Shown here in pieces: positions 1 through 12,017 of a stretch of 64,000 bases of DNA. Within the stretch, counting starts at the first letter, position 1. Each line of letters starts with the position of its first letter. Under the pieces are notes generated by a model, which worked only from the letters and a program-made list of their open reading frames with translations, searched no databases and was not told the DNA's origin. A program made the position numbers and the translations under genes. The stretch covers positions 4,216,001 to 4,280,000 of the forward strand of contig AP026546.1 of NCBI GenBank assembly GCA_026075535.2, written 5' to 3'. Origin of the DNA: Tricholoma matsutake (Eukaryota; Basidiomycota; Agaricomycetes; Agaricales; Tricholomataceae).

Positions 1-578
1 CCATCCACTCAAGATTTTGCTTGGATTTTGACTTCGTCTAAGTGCGCCCTCTCATCTCTTCGTTTCCTAGAAGACTGACCTTACATACGAGGCCCTCTGC
101 AGAGCACAAACCGGCCTGCGAAGTTCATAATAGACCTTCAAGATTAACGTCTTTCTCCTCTTCACGTAGCTGTTTATCACAACAGTCCCAACTTTCCAAG
201 GGTCGCCATTGAGAAGGGTGAAATACTTAAACGTGTAAGATTCCGAAGCTGAAAGCATCGTTTCAGGGTGAACGACAAAAATAGATTAGTCGTGACCCAA
301 GAGAAGGAAGGGGCGATGAAATTGCGTAAGACAAGTGCTGAGATAAACGGTATCAATGTCGTCGAATTAATCGAGTTGGTACAGTAATGTGGTTTTGTAG
401 TTCATTTTTGGTTCTTCCTATGTTTATTATTCATGGATACGGGGCCTGACTCGAAGTATCATCCCCTTCACCCAGCCTTCACCGGCACACGTGCCGAAGC
501 CACGGTGCACAGCTACTTCTGTCATAACTATATCGAACGTTTTTGTATTCTATTTAGATTCCCATCCGTTATTCACAA
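1..578. other. 5' flank without a recognised gene
   Basis: No coding region is supported here. The only open frame (67-258, minus) has no recognisable domain. The last 100 bases or so presumably hold the promoter and 5' leader of the phosphatase gene that starts at 579. I could not assign a TATA box or other site. Confidence 0.4.
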
Positions 579-1419
579 ATGACGGATACTCCACCTACAC
601 CAGATGGGAATCACGATGTCAATATTGATTCGAACATGGACATGATCATTCCGGGTCTATACCTGGGAAAGTTAGGCCCTGCTTCACTCCTCCTTGTCCT
701 GAGCTCAATTCTAGCGGAACATTTTATTTATGCAGTGCATTCGCTCAGAGGAGTGAATCTCGGTTGCGCTCCTTTGGAATTACGCATATTCTATCTATCA
801 CTCCGTATAGTTTCCCTTTAGATGGACTTCTTGTGAGGAAAAGCATCCCCGTTGATGATTATCCTGATGAGGTATGGATGCATTACCAACCAATGTACTG
901 CACTGTGTTCCATGCATGCTGACGATCATCTAGGATTTGATGGCACATTTTTCTGATACTAACAAGTATATTGAAAATGCAATCACTGCAGGCGGTGTTC
1001 TCGTGCACTGGTAAGTTCTCCTTATCCCACGGTCACCGACAACGCCCATATGTTATAGTCAACAAGGTGTTTCTCGCAGTGCCACATTCGTAGCAGCATA
1101 CCGTTTGTCTCATTTTTATTATCATCTTGAGAGGATACCTAATCTAAGTTTTGGGATGATAGTCATGAAGACCTGGTCCTTCTCTCACCAAGAAGCCATC
1201 ACATTCGTGAAAGGACGACGTACAATAGCTAAACCGAATGCAGGATTCGTTCGGCAGTTGGAGATCTATGGGCTATCTGGGTGGGATTTAGGTTCTGAGG
1301 AAGGTCAGAGATTGTACGGTGAGTGGCGGAAGGGGAGGGATGCTGCGCATGCAGCTGGGCTGAAAGGGCTTTCAGCGGCATATCAGGAGGTTCTTGCGTC
1401 TAAATCTCGCAAATCCTAA
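579..1419 (+). CDS. dual-specificity protein phosphatase, five exons
   Basis: The product is a cysteine-based dual-specificity phosphatase, which removes phosphate from Tyr and Ser/Thr of proteins. Five exons give a clean frame: 579-670, 736-871, 934-1010, 1059-1102 and 1163-1419, or 201 residues. All introns are GT-AG and 48-65 bases long. The spliced protein starts with a substrate-fold motif (IIPGLYLGN), continues with GITHIL, and carries the P-loop VHCQQGVSRSA, split by intron 3 inside the catalytic Cys codon. YLMKT and the PNAGFVRQL helix of the family follow. The catalytic Asp is probably in VDDYPDED. Length and domain coverage fit a single-domain enzyme. The physiological substrate cannot be read from the sequence. 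The exon model is my inference from splice sites and motif continuity; the family assignment is secure. Confidence 0.9.
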
Positions 1420-3548
1420 CAATGATATTTTGGCGGATCCATCACGAGTAGGCTTTCACTGTCGCTCAAGAATCTTACAATCTCCTACACTGGACTTTTC
1501 CTTATGTGTCGACGCCCAAAGCTACTGCCCTTCTGATGTTCCATCTTCTTCATATCACAGATCCGTAATTACTAATTAGAAAACCATCGTTTCCTCGCCC
1601 CATGGGCCATAGTTTCTAGGGCGATATCTTTGTTCTCTTACCTTTCCATAGTGATCAGACTCCCACGAAACGGGCGACGCCGTTGATATTTGGGTGCAAT
1701 CAAAGGGTTTTTGCGAGTCCACCACTCGGGGTGACTAGAGCAAGATGAAGAAATTATGACTGTAATTCGCTTTTGAGATTGTCACGGGGGCTATGCTCGT
1801 GAGATGTGAAGAGCGGGCCCGGGGGGGAATATCTAGCTGGTGTTGTATCAGGGCATTGAGTAAAAAACAGCGGATGCACCATCCAAGCCCACGGTCAAAA
1901 AAACCATGGACAACACCCACACCAGGAAGTTCAACTTTTTAGGCAAACTAAAAACTTGTGTTGAAATTTGTGATTTCAGGATCAGGACTGAAATCAATAA
2001 TTTCAGTAAAGATTTCATCATTTCAGGCCATCTGGAATGGGAAGTTTCAAGGTTTCAGGAAAAATTTCAGGGAACTTACTAAAATTGTAAATTTAGGCAC
2101 AGTTTTTACTTAGCCTGAAATGTTGTACATGCCAGTGTGACCTTAGGCAGCTTCTTAGCTTAGTCAGACCCTGCAAGGCCATTGTTTGTGATGACGGGAA
2201 TGGGCCTCAGAGGCTGCCTCCCCGTACCTTCTTTTTCTAATAATAGTGCACTGACGACGCGTCACCGGTTCAAACGTTCACCTCCCACAGCCACCTGCCA
2301 CCTCCAACGAACCTCCATGCCACGACCCTTTGCCTACCGCCATCCTCGAGCTCGCTCTCAATCGATTAATCTATACCCTATGCTTGGATAAGCATCCCGC
2401 AACCCTTCATCATGCAAATCTCCAGCTTCCTAAGCAGATTTCTTTGCTCCAGGGATTCTGGCGGCGTCAGAGCTTCGCATGTTTTCCAACTAGTTTTGTA
2501 TTCCAGGATGCATCTCCCTGCAGATACTGGAGTGAGGTGGATTTCTTCGCCTGGGCCACCATGACAAGGCTTTCACGCCCGTGTGCCACTGCTGGTTCGT
2601 CACCTAAGATGTTGTGTGTCTCTGCTCGGGTTGGTAACTGATTCTCCCGTCGATGTACTCACCTACCTTCAATTCAATCACCCACTATCATCCAGACTGT
2701 GTTACTCGATGGCAATTGGAACCCTCACTCCCAGTCAAAACCGGTTCTGACCAGATCTGACTATGCTGAGCAAGCAAGATTTATATAGCACCTGATCGAT
2801 ATCCTAGTCTCACTGGTATCTCAATTCGTTTCCTTTCGAGTCCTTTCGAGTTCTACAATTATTCTATGAATGTTCTACTTCTGCGCTGCACATATTGTCC
2901 GCATCAACTGTCTCAATTATATCATTGACCCAAATTCAAATTCAAATCTCTTTCCTATAATTTCGAAGCACATCGTATGCATAAGTATCCACAGTTTTCA
3001 CTTTTAGCCAGGTATTCTCCTCACGCCCGCGTCAACTAGAGTGCTACATGCCTCTTCAATGTACCTTCTCCTGCTGCAATTTCAATGATGAAAATCTGCC
3101 TGTCACAGTTACACCACCATCCACCCCAGACCCACCTATAACACATGGTTTGAGAAGATGAATGCAGTCTCTGTGAGGGTTGGTGTTGTTCAATTCACTT
3201 TCCAGCTCTTCTCCAACTACAAACCAGCCTTCTGATCCATGTAACTGTTCCACAACAATCCCTTATCAGTGCTCCCTGCAGTACTATAAGGACCAGTGCC
3301 AGATCAAGAAGTTCAAATGAAACGAAGGAGCTACCACTAGCCTTGCTGATTCCCCTTCTGCAGTCTCACAGGCTGTTGTGCTGTGCAGTCCTGAGCAGCC
3401 ATCGGGACCATGCATGGTGGGCCTGCCTATCATCAAACTCCCGGCCATGGTGATTTCAAACGGTAGTTTCATCACAGCCAGCCAGTTTATCTTCAAACTC
3501 CCAGTTGGGACAATGTCCTCTCTCCGCCAATCTTCCCCGCTTGGCCCC
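1420..3548. other. gene-poor stretch with decayed repeats
   Basis: About 2.1 kb without a supportable gene. Around 1950-2080 the sequence keeps returning to short variants of TTTCAG, an old low-complexity repeat. The phrase CATTGTTTGTGATGAC at about 2180 recurs near 15844, so both places probably hold fragments of one dispersed repeat. Open frames here (for example 2182-2391 and 2330-2641) show no domain. Confidence 0.4.
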
Positions 3549-3715
3549 CACCAGCATTCACTTCCTGGACATCCTGTGTTTCCACCCTCGGTTCACAAGC
3601 CTGATCTATACTGCCAAGCACTCAGGAAGTCTGCTCACCAGCATTCACTTCCACCCTCAGTTCGCAAGCTAGAGTTATGTCACCAAGTGCTCAGGAAATC
3701 TGCTCGCCAGACCAA
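3549..3715 (+). repeat. two-copy tandem repeat of about 87 bp
   Basis: The block beginning CACCAGCATTCACTTCC at about 3549 starts again at about 3636. It is followed both times by a CACCCTC(A/G)GTTC stretch and by a CAAG(C/T)(A/G)CTCAGGAA stretch. The copies differ by substitutions and a small indel, so the duplication is not recent. It lies in a 130-codon open frame (3378-3770) that has no recognisable domain. Confidence 0.55.
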
Positions 3716-3910
3716 GATACATATTTGTCCCACTGGAAAGAAGTCAAAAGGGGTCAAGAACATTGTCTAACTTGCAGGGAGAGGCAATGGGTGGAGATTA
3801 GGTTATCGCAAGGACAATGAACGATGACCGATGCTTTTCATCATACTTTTCATGGATTCTTCTACATTATTTTCTCTCATGCATCTCATGCCCAATTTCT
3901 ATGAACAATA

Positions 3911-4000
3911 CCATTTTATCTTGATGTTATCTTATACTCCCTATGAGGTTCAATATCATTTTATTTTGATGATTTCTTATACTCCCTATGAGGTTACTTG
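3911..4000. repeat. 45-bp tandem duplication
   Basis: Two adjacent 45-bp units share the core CTTATACTCCCTATGAGGTT, at 3931 and 3976, with a similar TTTTAT(C/T)TTGATG stretch before it. It lies just upstream of the Plavaka-like transposase remnant and could belong to that element's 5' non-coding part. Confidence 0.6.
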
Positions 4001-4166
4001 ATTTTGCTCTTGCCTTGTGTAAATATCAAATGTATGTAACTTTCCTTTTTTGGATGTCAGTTTGTGTTCATGTGGCTTGCCATGAGGATGCCACATGGCC
4101 ATATCCTTATAATAAGCCAACTGAGTTTCAAGACATTCTTTGACCTTCTTTCCCATTCTCTTAGCT

Positions 4167-6707
4167 ATGCCAGGATCTCAAAGCAGCAACACATATATGT
4201 GCACATGTACCCACTTTTGTGGAGGGTACAAAACAGGCTTATCACATGCCACCTTCTACAGACATGCTCCTTACCATGATGCTTCCCAGCCTAGTTATTC
4301 ATCATCATTTCAGGACTTTCTTGATAAATCTGGGGGAGCAGAGTTTCCAACTGATGCTCTTGGTGGTAGTACCCAGAATACAGGCCCAAGCACTGTAAAC
4401 CTTGAGACTGTTGGAGTAAATTTCCCTTTTTAATTTTGTCTATTACTGAGGTAATCTTGGCCTTTAGGAACATGATGATATGCATAATCAGTGGCAGATG
4501 GATTTGGATTTGGATAATATGGTATGTTTCATATCTCCACTGGCAGGACTTCAAAGGTCCAATGACATGTCATCTAATCTTTGGTCAGGCCTCTCAACAG
4601 CAAAGTCAATTTCATACTGTAACAGGTGACATGGGTCAGCAATTCAGACATGATGATGATGATGATGAGGATGATGATGATGATCCTGATCCTGGGAGTC
4701 ATTATGATATTGATAGGCTTCTGCAAAGCAGGCATGATAATGATCAGGAGGACACAGGCTTGTCTGATAATGAGAGCAGCAGTGAAGAGGAAGAGCCTGA
4801 GGAAGAGGGAGAAGGTTTATATAATCCAATGGAGCTTGACACTGATGCTACCAGTGCCAGTGGAGCTGGACAATCTGCTGAAGCAGATTGGCTGTCCTAC
4901 ATATCCAGACTTTCATGCTTGGCCAAATTGGATAGCATGAAAACAGCTATGACATATATTGAAGCCTTGAAAACAGCATCACTTGATGATGAGTGGTCAA
5001 AACTTGATGCAGATACTTTATATCAATTGCGAAATCCTCCTACCACACCTGTCAACATTAATGACAACCCCTCATGGTGCCTTGGATTGGATCTATATCT
5101 TAGCATTAGCAATGTGTCTCAGGAGACATATACCTTAGTCAGAAAGGCAATTCTTCAGCAATATCCTGATGAGGATATTCCTTCATATCATCAGATTAAA
5201 AAATATGTTGCTGAATTGAGTGGAGTCCGCTCAATTGAAGATGACATGTGCATCAACAGTTGTATTGCATATACTGGTCCATTCAAGAATCTACAGAAAT
5301 CTACAGATTTGCCCTGAGTGTGGAGAACACCACTTTGACCCATTTTCCAAACAGCCTTGCCAGCAGCTTCATACAATTCCACTAGGTCCTAAATTGCAGG
5401 CAATACAACGAGGGGCACAATCTTCACTGGAAGCAGAGTACCAGTTAGCTGTTACAGAGAAAATAATGAAGGATCTGGATCTTCATGATGGAAAAATTCC
5501 TATCATCAAGGACTTTTTTTTTGGTCAAGCTTATATTGACAAAGTGGATGAGGAGTTCATCAAGGCACATGATATGGTTCTGATGTTCTCCATGGATGGT
5601 GCCCAGTTATATGCTAGCAAAGCTTCAGACTGCTGGATATACATATGGATAATTTTTGATTATATTCCTGGAATGAATTTTTGCAAATTAGTTTATGGAA
5701 TGCGCATAATTCTCCAGCATGAAATTGAAGCTGATGGTCTGGCAAAGGCACATCTTGCTCTTCTTGACTTTTGTAGTGAATTTGAAGTCCTCTACTGTCA
5801 GTGGACTTCATTTTGTGCGGCAGAGTATTCATGCTCTAACACATCTTGCACCTGAAACTGTTTGAATTGGGCCTGGAATTTGTTCTTCACAATGGACAAT
5901 GGAGAGAACTATTGGAAACTTGGTTGCAGAGATTCGTCAGCCTTCTAATCCCTATGCAAATCTGTCACAACGAGGTCTGCAGCAATCCCAAGTTAATGCA
6001 ATAAAAGCCATATATCCTGATCTGGATGAGGAAACAAATACAATACCAAGAGGGGCTATTAATCTTGGTAATGATTTTGTTCTTCTCAGAGCAAGAGAGT
6101 GGACCTTTTATAAGTTTAGTCATGAATATTTGACTGAGTTGAGAAGCTTTCTGTTAAGGGCCTACAACATGGTTCTACCAGAGGGAACTCCTGTTTCAGT
6201 TCAGTGATGGGCTAGACTTTGTATTCCTACAGGTCAAGTGGCATGCTCCAGATGGAAGGAAAGTTTGAAACCATTAGACAAGGTGCACATGGTGAGAAAT
6301 GTTAAGGTGAATCACACTCAAGTTTTCTTTTGTGATCATAGTATGAAACTGACATGTAACTTCAGATAACAAAGTCAGATGGAAATACAAGTTTTGCTGA
6401 AGTACTATTTTTCTTTCAATTTCCCATTCAAGTTGATGGGGAACAAGAAAAAATTGAAACCTTGGCATTTGTTTCAGAACATTCCTCTCCACATCCTGAT
6501 ATCTTCAAAAAATCCACATTCACATTTTGGTGGTGCAAACCTGATGTCTGCCTAAATGTGATTAATGTCAAGGATGATACATCTGTTGTTTCTATGGCCC
6601 CAAGACAAATTCCAGGAAGTCAAGAATCATGATTATTCCTCTGTGAGAAGCCTGGGCTTCATGTTGCATATATGGGAGGAGTTATGGAAGCAGCTGAAGA
6701 AGAATAG
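4167..6707 (+). pseudogene. Plavaka/CACTA-like (Tnp2-type) transposase, internally deleted
   Basis: Remnant of a DNA transposon transposase common in Agaricomycetes. From the ATG at 4167 a Cys/His zinc-finger-like start is seen (CTCTHFC ... YRHAPYH). A very acidic stretch follows (runs of Asp and Glu, 4650-4830). Then come blocks I recognise from this family: SWCLGLDLYLSISNVSQETY, AYTGPF, CPECGEHHFDP, HTIPLGPKLQA, MVLMFSMDGAQLY and SDCWIYIWI (5030-5660). The next block jumps at once to NFCKLVYGMRIILQ, so some hundreds of residues of the core are missing. The C-terminal part MERTIGNLVAEI, QPSNPYANL and QRGL is present at 5899-6000. A last part after an intron (6307-6365) ends at 6707. A 10-bp tandem duplication (5288-5307) and an in-frame TGA near 6630 break the frame further. 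It cannot encode an active transposase. Confidence 0.85.
5288..5307 (+). repeat. 10-bp tandem duplication disrupting the transposase frame
   Basis: AATCTACAGA occurs twice in a row. With both copies, the frame that reads AYTGPF stops soon after. Counting one copy only, the frame passes directly into CPECG, the expected next residues of the family. The duplication therefore looks secondary. Confidence 0.85.
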
Positions 6708-6932
6708 ATCTACAAGTATATTTCAAAGTGTTTTTTCAATTCTTCTTCTTAGTTTTGCAGGCTTCATTACAGACTTGGATGTGGTGCGCACAAACCCATA
6801 AGTATGTAGATAGTAGATAATAAACATAGCTTCTAGTTGTACACCACAGTGATGATTTTTTGAATGCAGCAACGGCCTCACATCCAAAAAAGGAAGGTTA
6901 CTTATACTATGACCACGTGACCTCCAAGGCTA

Positions 6933-7366
6933 AGATAGACCTCATTCATACTTGACTACGTCATGTGAATCTAGCACTTTGAATGTATTTCATCTATAAA
7001 AACCTTTCGGTGACCTTATTGCAAATTCTGGCCCCAAGGAAATCTCTTGGCATATGTTATTAAGATGCCTCGGAAATATTGGGTGGAGCGAGCAAGTGTT
7101 GTGGGAGCATTGTAAAGTTTTGTCTTGAAAGTTGAGATTTTGACAAGATTTTGATCATCTAGCTGATTGCCAACTTTGTGAACAACAATCCTCCACCACT
7201 TTTCTTTCCTTCAACATTTGGCTTCCACAATTGTTTTTAAAAATAGTCAATAAAACTTTCCTCAGGTGCCATTTTTTTTAAAACCTTGTATGTTAGCCTC
7301 AATGCCAGCTTTTGACTCAATCTGAGCAAAACATGTGATGTAGTCGAGTATGAATGAGGTCTATCT
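6933..7366. mobile_element. TA-flanked miniature inverted-repeat element (Tc1/mariner-like)
   Basis: The left end AGATAGACCTCATTCATACT and its inverse at the right end (7330-7366) form an inverted repeat of about 37 bp with roughly four mismatches. Both ends are flanked by the dinucleotide TA (6931-6932 and 7367-7368), the target duplication expected of the Tc1/mariner superfamily. The 434-bp interior is AT-rich and has no coding region. It lies between the transposase remnant and the kinase remnant. The superfamily is inferred from the TA and the ends only. Confidence 0.7.
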
Positions 7367-7445
7367 TAATAGATACAATTGATGACTAACCCAAACACAT
7401 TTCAGAACAGCTTTGACTCAAACCTTTTGCTTGAACAAAACGACA

Positions 7446-9734
7446 ATGACCAATCTCACAACCCATCCCAGCGCAGCCAATCGAGACAACACAGGGGTAC
7501 TAGACACTTCCCCCATGTCTTATGAGGTCGACAAAGCCATCATAGATATTCAGAGGCCTGAGACACCCATCAGCCACCATGCATCTGGTATCCATCTACC
7601 TCATGACCAATCCCCAAAGAGCTTAGGGGAGCTTGAAACCCTTCTTAACATCAATGTCCGTAGTTCCACAGATTCATATATTGATAAAGTAATTGAACTG
7701 GGGGCCTTTTCCCAGATTCGAAACTACTGATTGCCCCTTCTGAACACCTCCTCCATCAGCTCTCCTGCTATAATTTGCAGGCAAACAAGTGGAATCTTCC
7801 TGACATCTCCTGCTCTCCTGATCAAAAGAAGACGCAGAGCACGAGGATGCAGAGTGAGATGAAACTTGCTGATTTTCTCAACCAAATTTGTGAAAATATT
7901 GCAACTATCACAGGGGTGAAGCGAGTCAGAACATGGAATGCCAACTTCTGCAACACAGTACTTGAGGGATCCCCAATCTCCCAAAAACCCAACATAATGC
8001 CTCTTGATGTTGTTAAGTCATCTCCCACTACATGGACCTCTGTTCAAGCCATAACCGAGGTAACCACCCAAGAGCATGAAACAAAGAAAATCTCCAACAC
8101 TGTCACTGATAAATCATACATCATTCTTACCACACAGCCCAATTGCATCCTTGTCCCAATCCTCAGTATTTGGGGCAATTTCAATCTCAGAGTAACGGTC
8201 ACAGACCACCAAGGGCAGCTATGCTCGTCTGCCTCCTGTATTGGGGAGCTGCATCTCGCTGATTCGCTCAGGTTTCTGTGAGTCATGATTGGGTTTTGCT
8301 TTGCACCCAAGAGTGTGGTGGGCTATGATCCGACCATGCTGACAGATGACTGGGATAAGGTGACACATATCATCTGTGATGGCAAGAAGTTCAAAGTCAT
8401 CAAAGCTATCTTCAAGACTCAGTTGCTGGCCAGGCATGCTACAAGGGTGTGGGAGGTTGAATTTGAAGGGAGGAGACTTATCCTCAAGGACTCATGGATT
8501 GAGTGTTCATGTCCTATGGCAGAATACAAGCTCCTACAATGTCTGCAAGGGGTGGAAGGCATTTCTCAGTTTTTTTGTGGAGAAGATGTCTGTATCGATG
8601 GCAAAAAGCTCTCTACAGATATTATCCGGCAAGGCAAGTGGGGGATTAGAACCAAAGTTCGGGTTCGGCAAAGAATTGTCTCATCTTCTATTGGTGACCA
8701 TATTGCATCTTTTTGCTCAAAGAGAGAGCTGATATCAGCTCTCTGTGACATTACTATTGGTATGTATCTCTCACTCTCCCTGATTTGTGCTCAATGTTTT
8801 TTTTTGATAATTAGTACTCAAAGAACTGTACCAAAAGAATGACTTGATACATCAGGACATCAGCTACAACAACATCCTTCTATTCTGTTTGGAAGACAAT
8901 CCAGGAGATTTACATCCTGGATTATTGATTGATTTTGAATATGCCATAACCCTAAGCAAAAGCTGTCCATTAGCACCTGGCTCTCGTACAGTTCATATCC
9001 TTTTCCATGCCATTTCCAATTCTTGTTTATCCATCCTATAGGGAACTGCACCATTTATGGCAATCGAACTCCTCATGAAGAGGATGAAGTTATGACATGC
9101 TTCTCATCGTGATCTTGAGTCCCTCTTTTTTGTTTTGATCTATATCTGCACCAACTTGAGTGGCCCAGGTGCCATCCAGACCCAGGAAGAGTTATGTCAG
9201 TTCAGCAGCATCCCTCTGTCATCATGGTTCCAGACATCAAACTCTCTTCATGCAATTGGGACTGCCAAACTTGGTGCCATGTGTGAACTCGACTCGCTGA
9301 TTCTTAGGTTTTTTGCACCCTATTTCGAAGATCTTAAAGAATGCGTTGAGAAGCTCTTAAAAGCCATGTACTCTTCTCCCAGAATGCCTGCGCCTGTGTC
9401 ACATGATGCAGTGATCAAGATCTTCAATGAAACATTGCAGTCCCTTCCTCGTGAGGCCATTATATTAGTCCCATTTGAACCACTATCAGCTGGTTCTCCA
9501 TCCCAGGTACAAAAGCTTTCTCTCAGTATTCATGACAACCACCTTGGTGGGATGTGGAAAAAACTCAAATCTTTAGGCAAAGACACTTTGGCAGGACATA
9601 TGAGCAGTTTGACTGGGCGAGAAGATCTCTCCAACTCAGTAGCTTCTTGTCATACCATTGTGACATCCAGTGGGGGAGGCAGCCATGGAGCTCATGGTTC
9701 AAGATCTTGTCAGCCTGTTTCTTGTTCAGGTTAA
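7446..9734 (+). pseudogene. FunK1-type fungal protein kinase, broken
   Basis: FunK1 kinases are a protein-kinase family greatly expanded in mushroom fungi. The N-terminal region starts at an ATG at 7446. The middle contains SVVGYDPTM, WEVEFEGRRLILKDSW and EYKLLQCL. The catalytic loop is read across an intron as HQDISYNNILL (8852-8884), with Gln in place of the usual Arg of HRD. The metal-binding motif is LIDFEYA (8929-8949). After another intron come GTAPFMAIELL and HRDLESLFFVLIYIC (9040-9155). Lesions I see are a frame change near 7690, an in-frame TGA at 8279-8281 and an in-frame TGA at 9093-9095. With these it cannot give a full kinase. Target and pathway are unknown. Its place right after a transposase remnant suggests travel with, or capture by, a mobile element, but no shared terminal repeats were found. 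Confidence 0.8.
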
Positions 9735-11295
9735 TTTCATGACATATATGCTCTTATCAGTACTAGTCAGTACTCCCCCAGCAGTTGTATACTATGCAGA
9801 CACCTTATATACATATGCAGACCTTATGTACTTATGGACCTTATATGTTTACACATGTGTACGATGACAATGAATTGTATCAATCAATATATATTGTTTT
9901 GTACCAATTATAACATGGGAGTTTGACTCATACCAAACCACAAACCACATACTGACCAGTCTACCATGGATCTAAACCATGCCCTATACCAAGCATCTAA
10001 TCTCAGTCAATTCAAAGAACCCTCTCCTAGCCTGTTGGTAGATTCATACTACCCTCAGGTGGAAGATCATGGAATACCTAGCTCAGAAAGTCTGCTTTAT
10101 TTATATATTATATTTGTACTCACTACTTGGCAGAGTCAAATTCCATCCTCCCGCTCAAGATCACACCACAGCACTACGACAGCAAGTTCACAAGAAGGGT
10201 ATTTAGCTCTTCTACAATCTCATCAGAAAATACAGCAGGAGAAACTCATTCTCGAAGGAAAACTCAATGCTCTTGAGTGAGTCACTATTCTTGTTGAACC
10301 TGGCAAAGTCTTAGTCCATGTCAATTATTAGTCAAGACAGGCATATTCATTGTTAGCCCAGTCTCTAAAGCCTGCCATTCCCAATTTACCAGCAACTATT
10401 CCTGCACTTTCTTCAGTCAAGCCAGAGGATCTCTCAATACCTCTCAGTATAGTTCCTACTGCTGAATGTGAAGACTATTCACTAGTAACATTCTGGTATC
10501 GACACAAATGGAATGCTGTGGAGAATAATCAAGTTGTGCACATTGGGGCCAGTGCTCAAAGAAAAACCTGTGTGGCCCAAGGGGAAAATGTTACACTTAG
10601 ATTCATTGAGGATGAGAATGGGACCATCATAGATGGTTTCAGGGCCATGGTGATGCATAGGTTTGCTCGCAAGCTCTGGGTGGGCCTGAACAGTATTGGG
10701 AAAGCACCAAAAACTTGGGGCAAGGTCAACGCCGTGGTAGCTGCTCAATACCAGAATGAGATGGAGTGGAAATTTCCTGAGCTTCACCTCTGTGACAATC
10801 ACTGGAAATCTGATTTCATAGCAACCTTGAATTATCCATCTTGGTACAATAACAACGTCGAGAAGAAAGAACATTCAAAGCGCACATCTGTCGATCCCTC
10901 TCCTGATGCCAAGAGACCTAGAGTATCTGCAGAGGATCCAGTCACTCCTTCTGTACACCCACCTCCACATAAGAAGTGCACTAAGCACAGTGCTAGAATT
11001 CCAGTTGAAGGGGATTCTCAATCATCTGTGTCAGGGGTGAGTTTGTTTTTAATGTGCAAATGTGTTGATTCATCCATGACATTCACAGGATTTCCCATCA
11101 GCAGAAGGCCCAAAGGCACCTGGATATGATGCTCACTCCCCTCTACAGCATGTATGTGATCCACCGGTGGGCTCCAAGGATCCTGAAACTCATCCAAGAT
11201 CCCAGGTAAGGTTTCAGAGTTTATCACTACCATTTGACAAAGACTGACTATGCATATCGAGGTCAAAAATCCTTTGTCTTCAGTTTATCCTGCAA

Positions 11296-11303
11296 CTGCC
11301 AAT
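11296..11303. repeat. 8-bp target-site duplication, left copy (hAT-type element 1)
   Basis: CTGCCAAT, repeated exactly at 12010-12017. The 8-bp length is typical of hAT transposition. Confidence 0.9.
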
Positions 11304-12009
11304 TAGTGAATGACATGGGTAACCCTGGGGTAAAAAAATCTGACCCATACCCTTACCTGTGCATACCCATACCTGTGAACAAAGGGTAAGGGTAAGGGCA
11401 GATAAGGGTCAAGGATACAGCTAGTGGTCATCATGGGTAACCCACACACTCAGATGAGTGCCGCAAACCCTTTATTTACTTATCTACTGTGTTTAGGTAC
11501 TAATATACTTACTTTATTTGGGGGGAAGTGACACCCCAAAGAAGGGGTAGCTTGTGGAAGCAGGATCTTATATATTAGTTGATATTTATTACTGTTTGGT
11601 TCCAGTAAATGAACATGAACATGTCACGTGTTGCCGTTCATGTTCATTTACTGGAACCAACCAGTAATAAATATCAACTAATATATAAGAAGCTGCTTCC
11701 ACAAGCTACCCCTTCTTTGGGGTGTCGCTTCCCCCCAAATAAAATAAGTATATTAGTACCTAAACACAGTAGATAAGTAAATAAAGGGTTTGTGGCACTC
11801 ATCTGAGTGCCAAAACCAGTAAATAAACACTAGTGACATGTAAGTAGTCAAAGAAAAACCCGCAGATCATGGGTACCCTAAGTGTGACCAGTACCCAGTG
11901 AACCCACCTGAGGGGTACAGATTTCTCAGGGGTACAATAATTCATACCCATACCCTCACATACCCATCCTACTTACCCACATGGGTCTGCATACCCATGT
12001 CATTCACTA
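11304..12009. mobile_element. non-autonomous hAT-type element 1 (706 bp)
   Basis: The ends are a perfect 18-bp inverted repeat, TAGTGAATGACATGGGTA, flanked by exact 8-bp duplications. This structure is diagnostic of the hAT superfamily. The subterminal regions are rich in CCCATACCC and GGGTAAGGG-type motifs, as is common near hAT ends, where they may be transposase binding sites. There is no transposase. The middle is occupied by a separate long hairpin (11447-11809). The element sits inside an exon of the surrounding gene. Confidence 0.9.
11447..11809. mobile_element. 363-bp foldback (long inverted repeat) nested in the hAT-type element
   Basis: Two arms of 174 bp (11447-11620 and 11636-11809) are near-perfect inverse copies with a 15-base loop between them. 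Each end is itself a small palindrome (CACTCAGATGAGTG left, CACTCATCTGAGTG right). Transcribed, it would form a long double-stranded RNA hairpin. The terminal CACT resembles CACTA-type ends, but I found no clear target duplication, so its class is open. It may be a nested insertion or an integral part of the hAT element. Confidence 0.85.
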
Positions 12010-12017
12010 CTGCCAAT
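12010..12017. repeat. 8-bp target-site duplication, right copy (hAT-type element 1)
   Basis: CTGCCAAT, identical to 11296-11303. Confidence 0.9.

Noticed and set aside
4644..4829. His-rich minus-strand frame ending in repeated His
   Set aside because: It is the complement of the GAT/GAC-rich acidic segment of the transposase remnant.
5286..5310. Very short intron explaining the frame change in the transposase
   Set aside because: No GT-AG pair of workable size fits, while a perfect 10-bp tandem duplication explains the shift exactly.
11447..11809. Transcription terminator hairpin
   Set aside because: Arms of 174 bp within a transposable element in a fungal genome are not a terminator.
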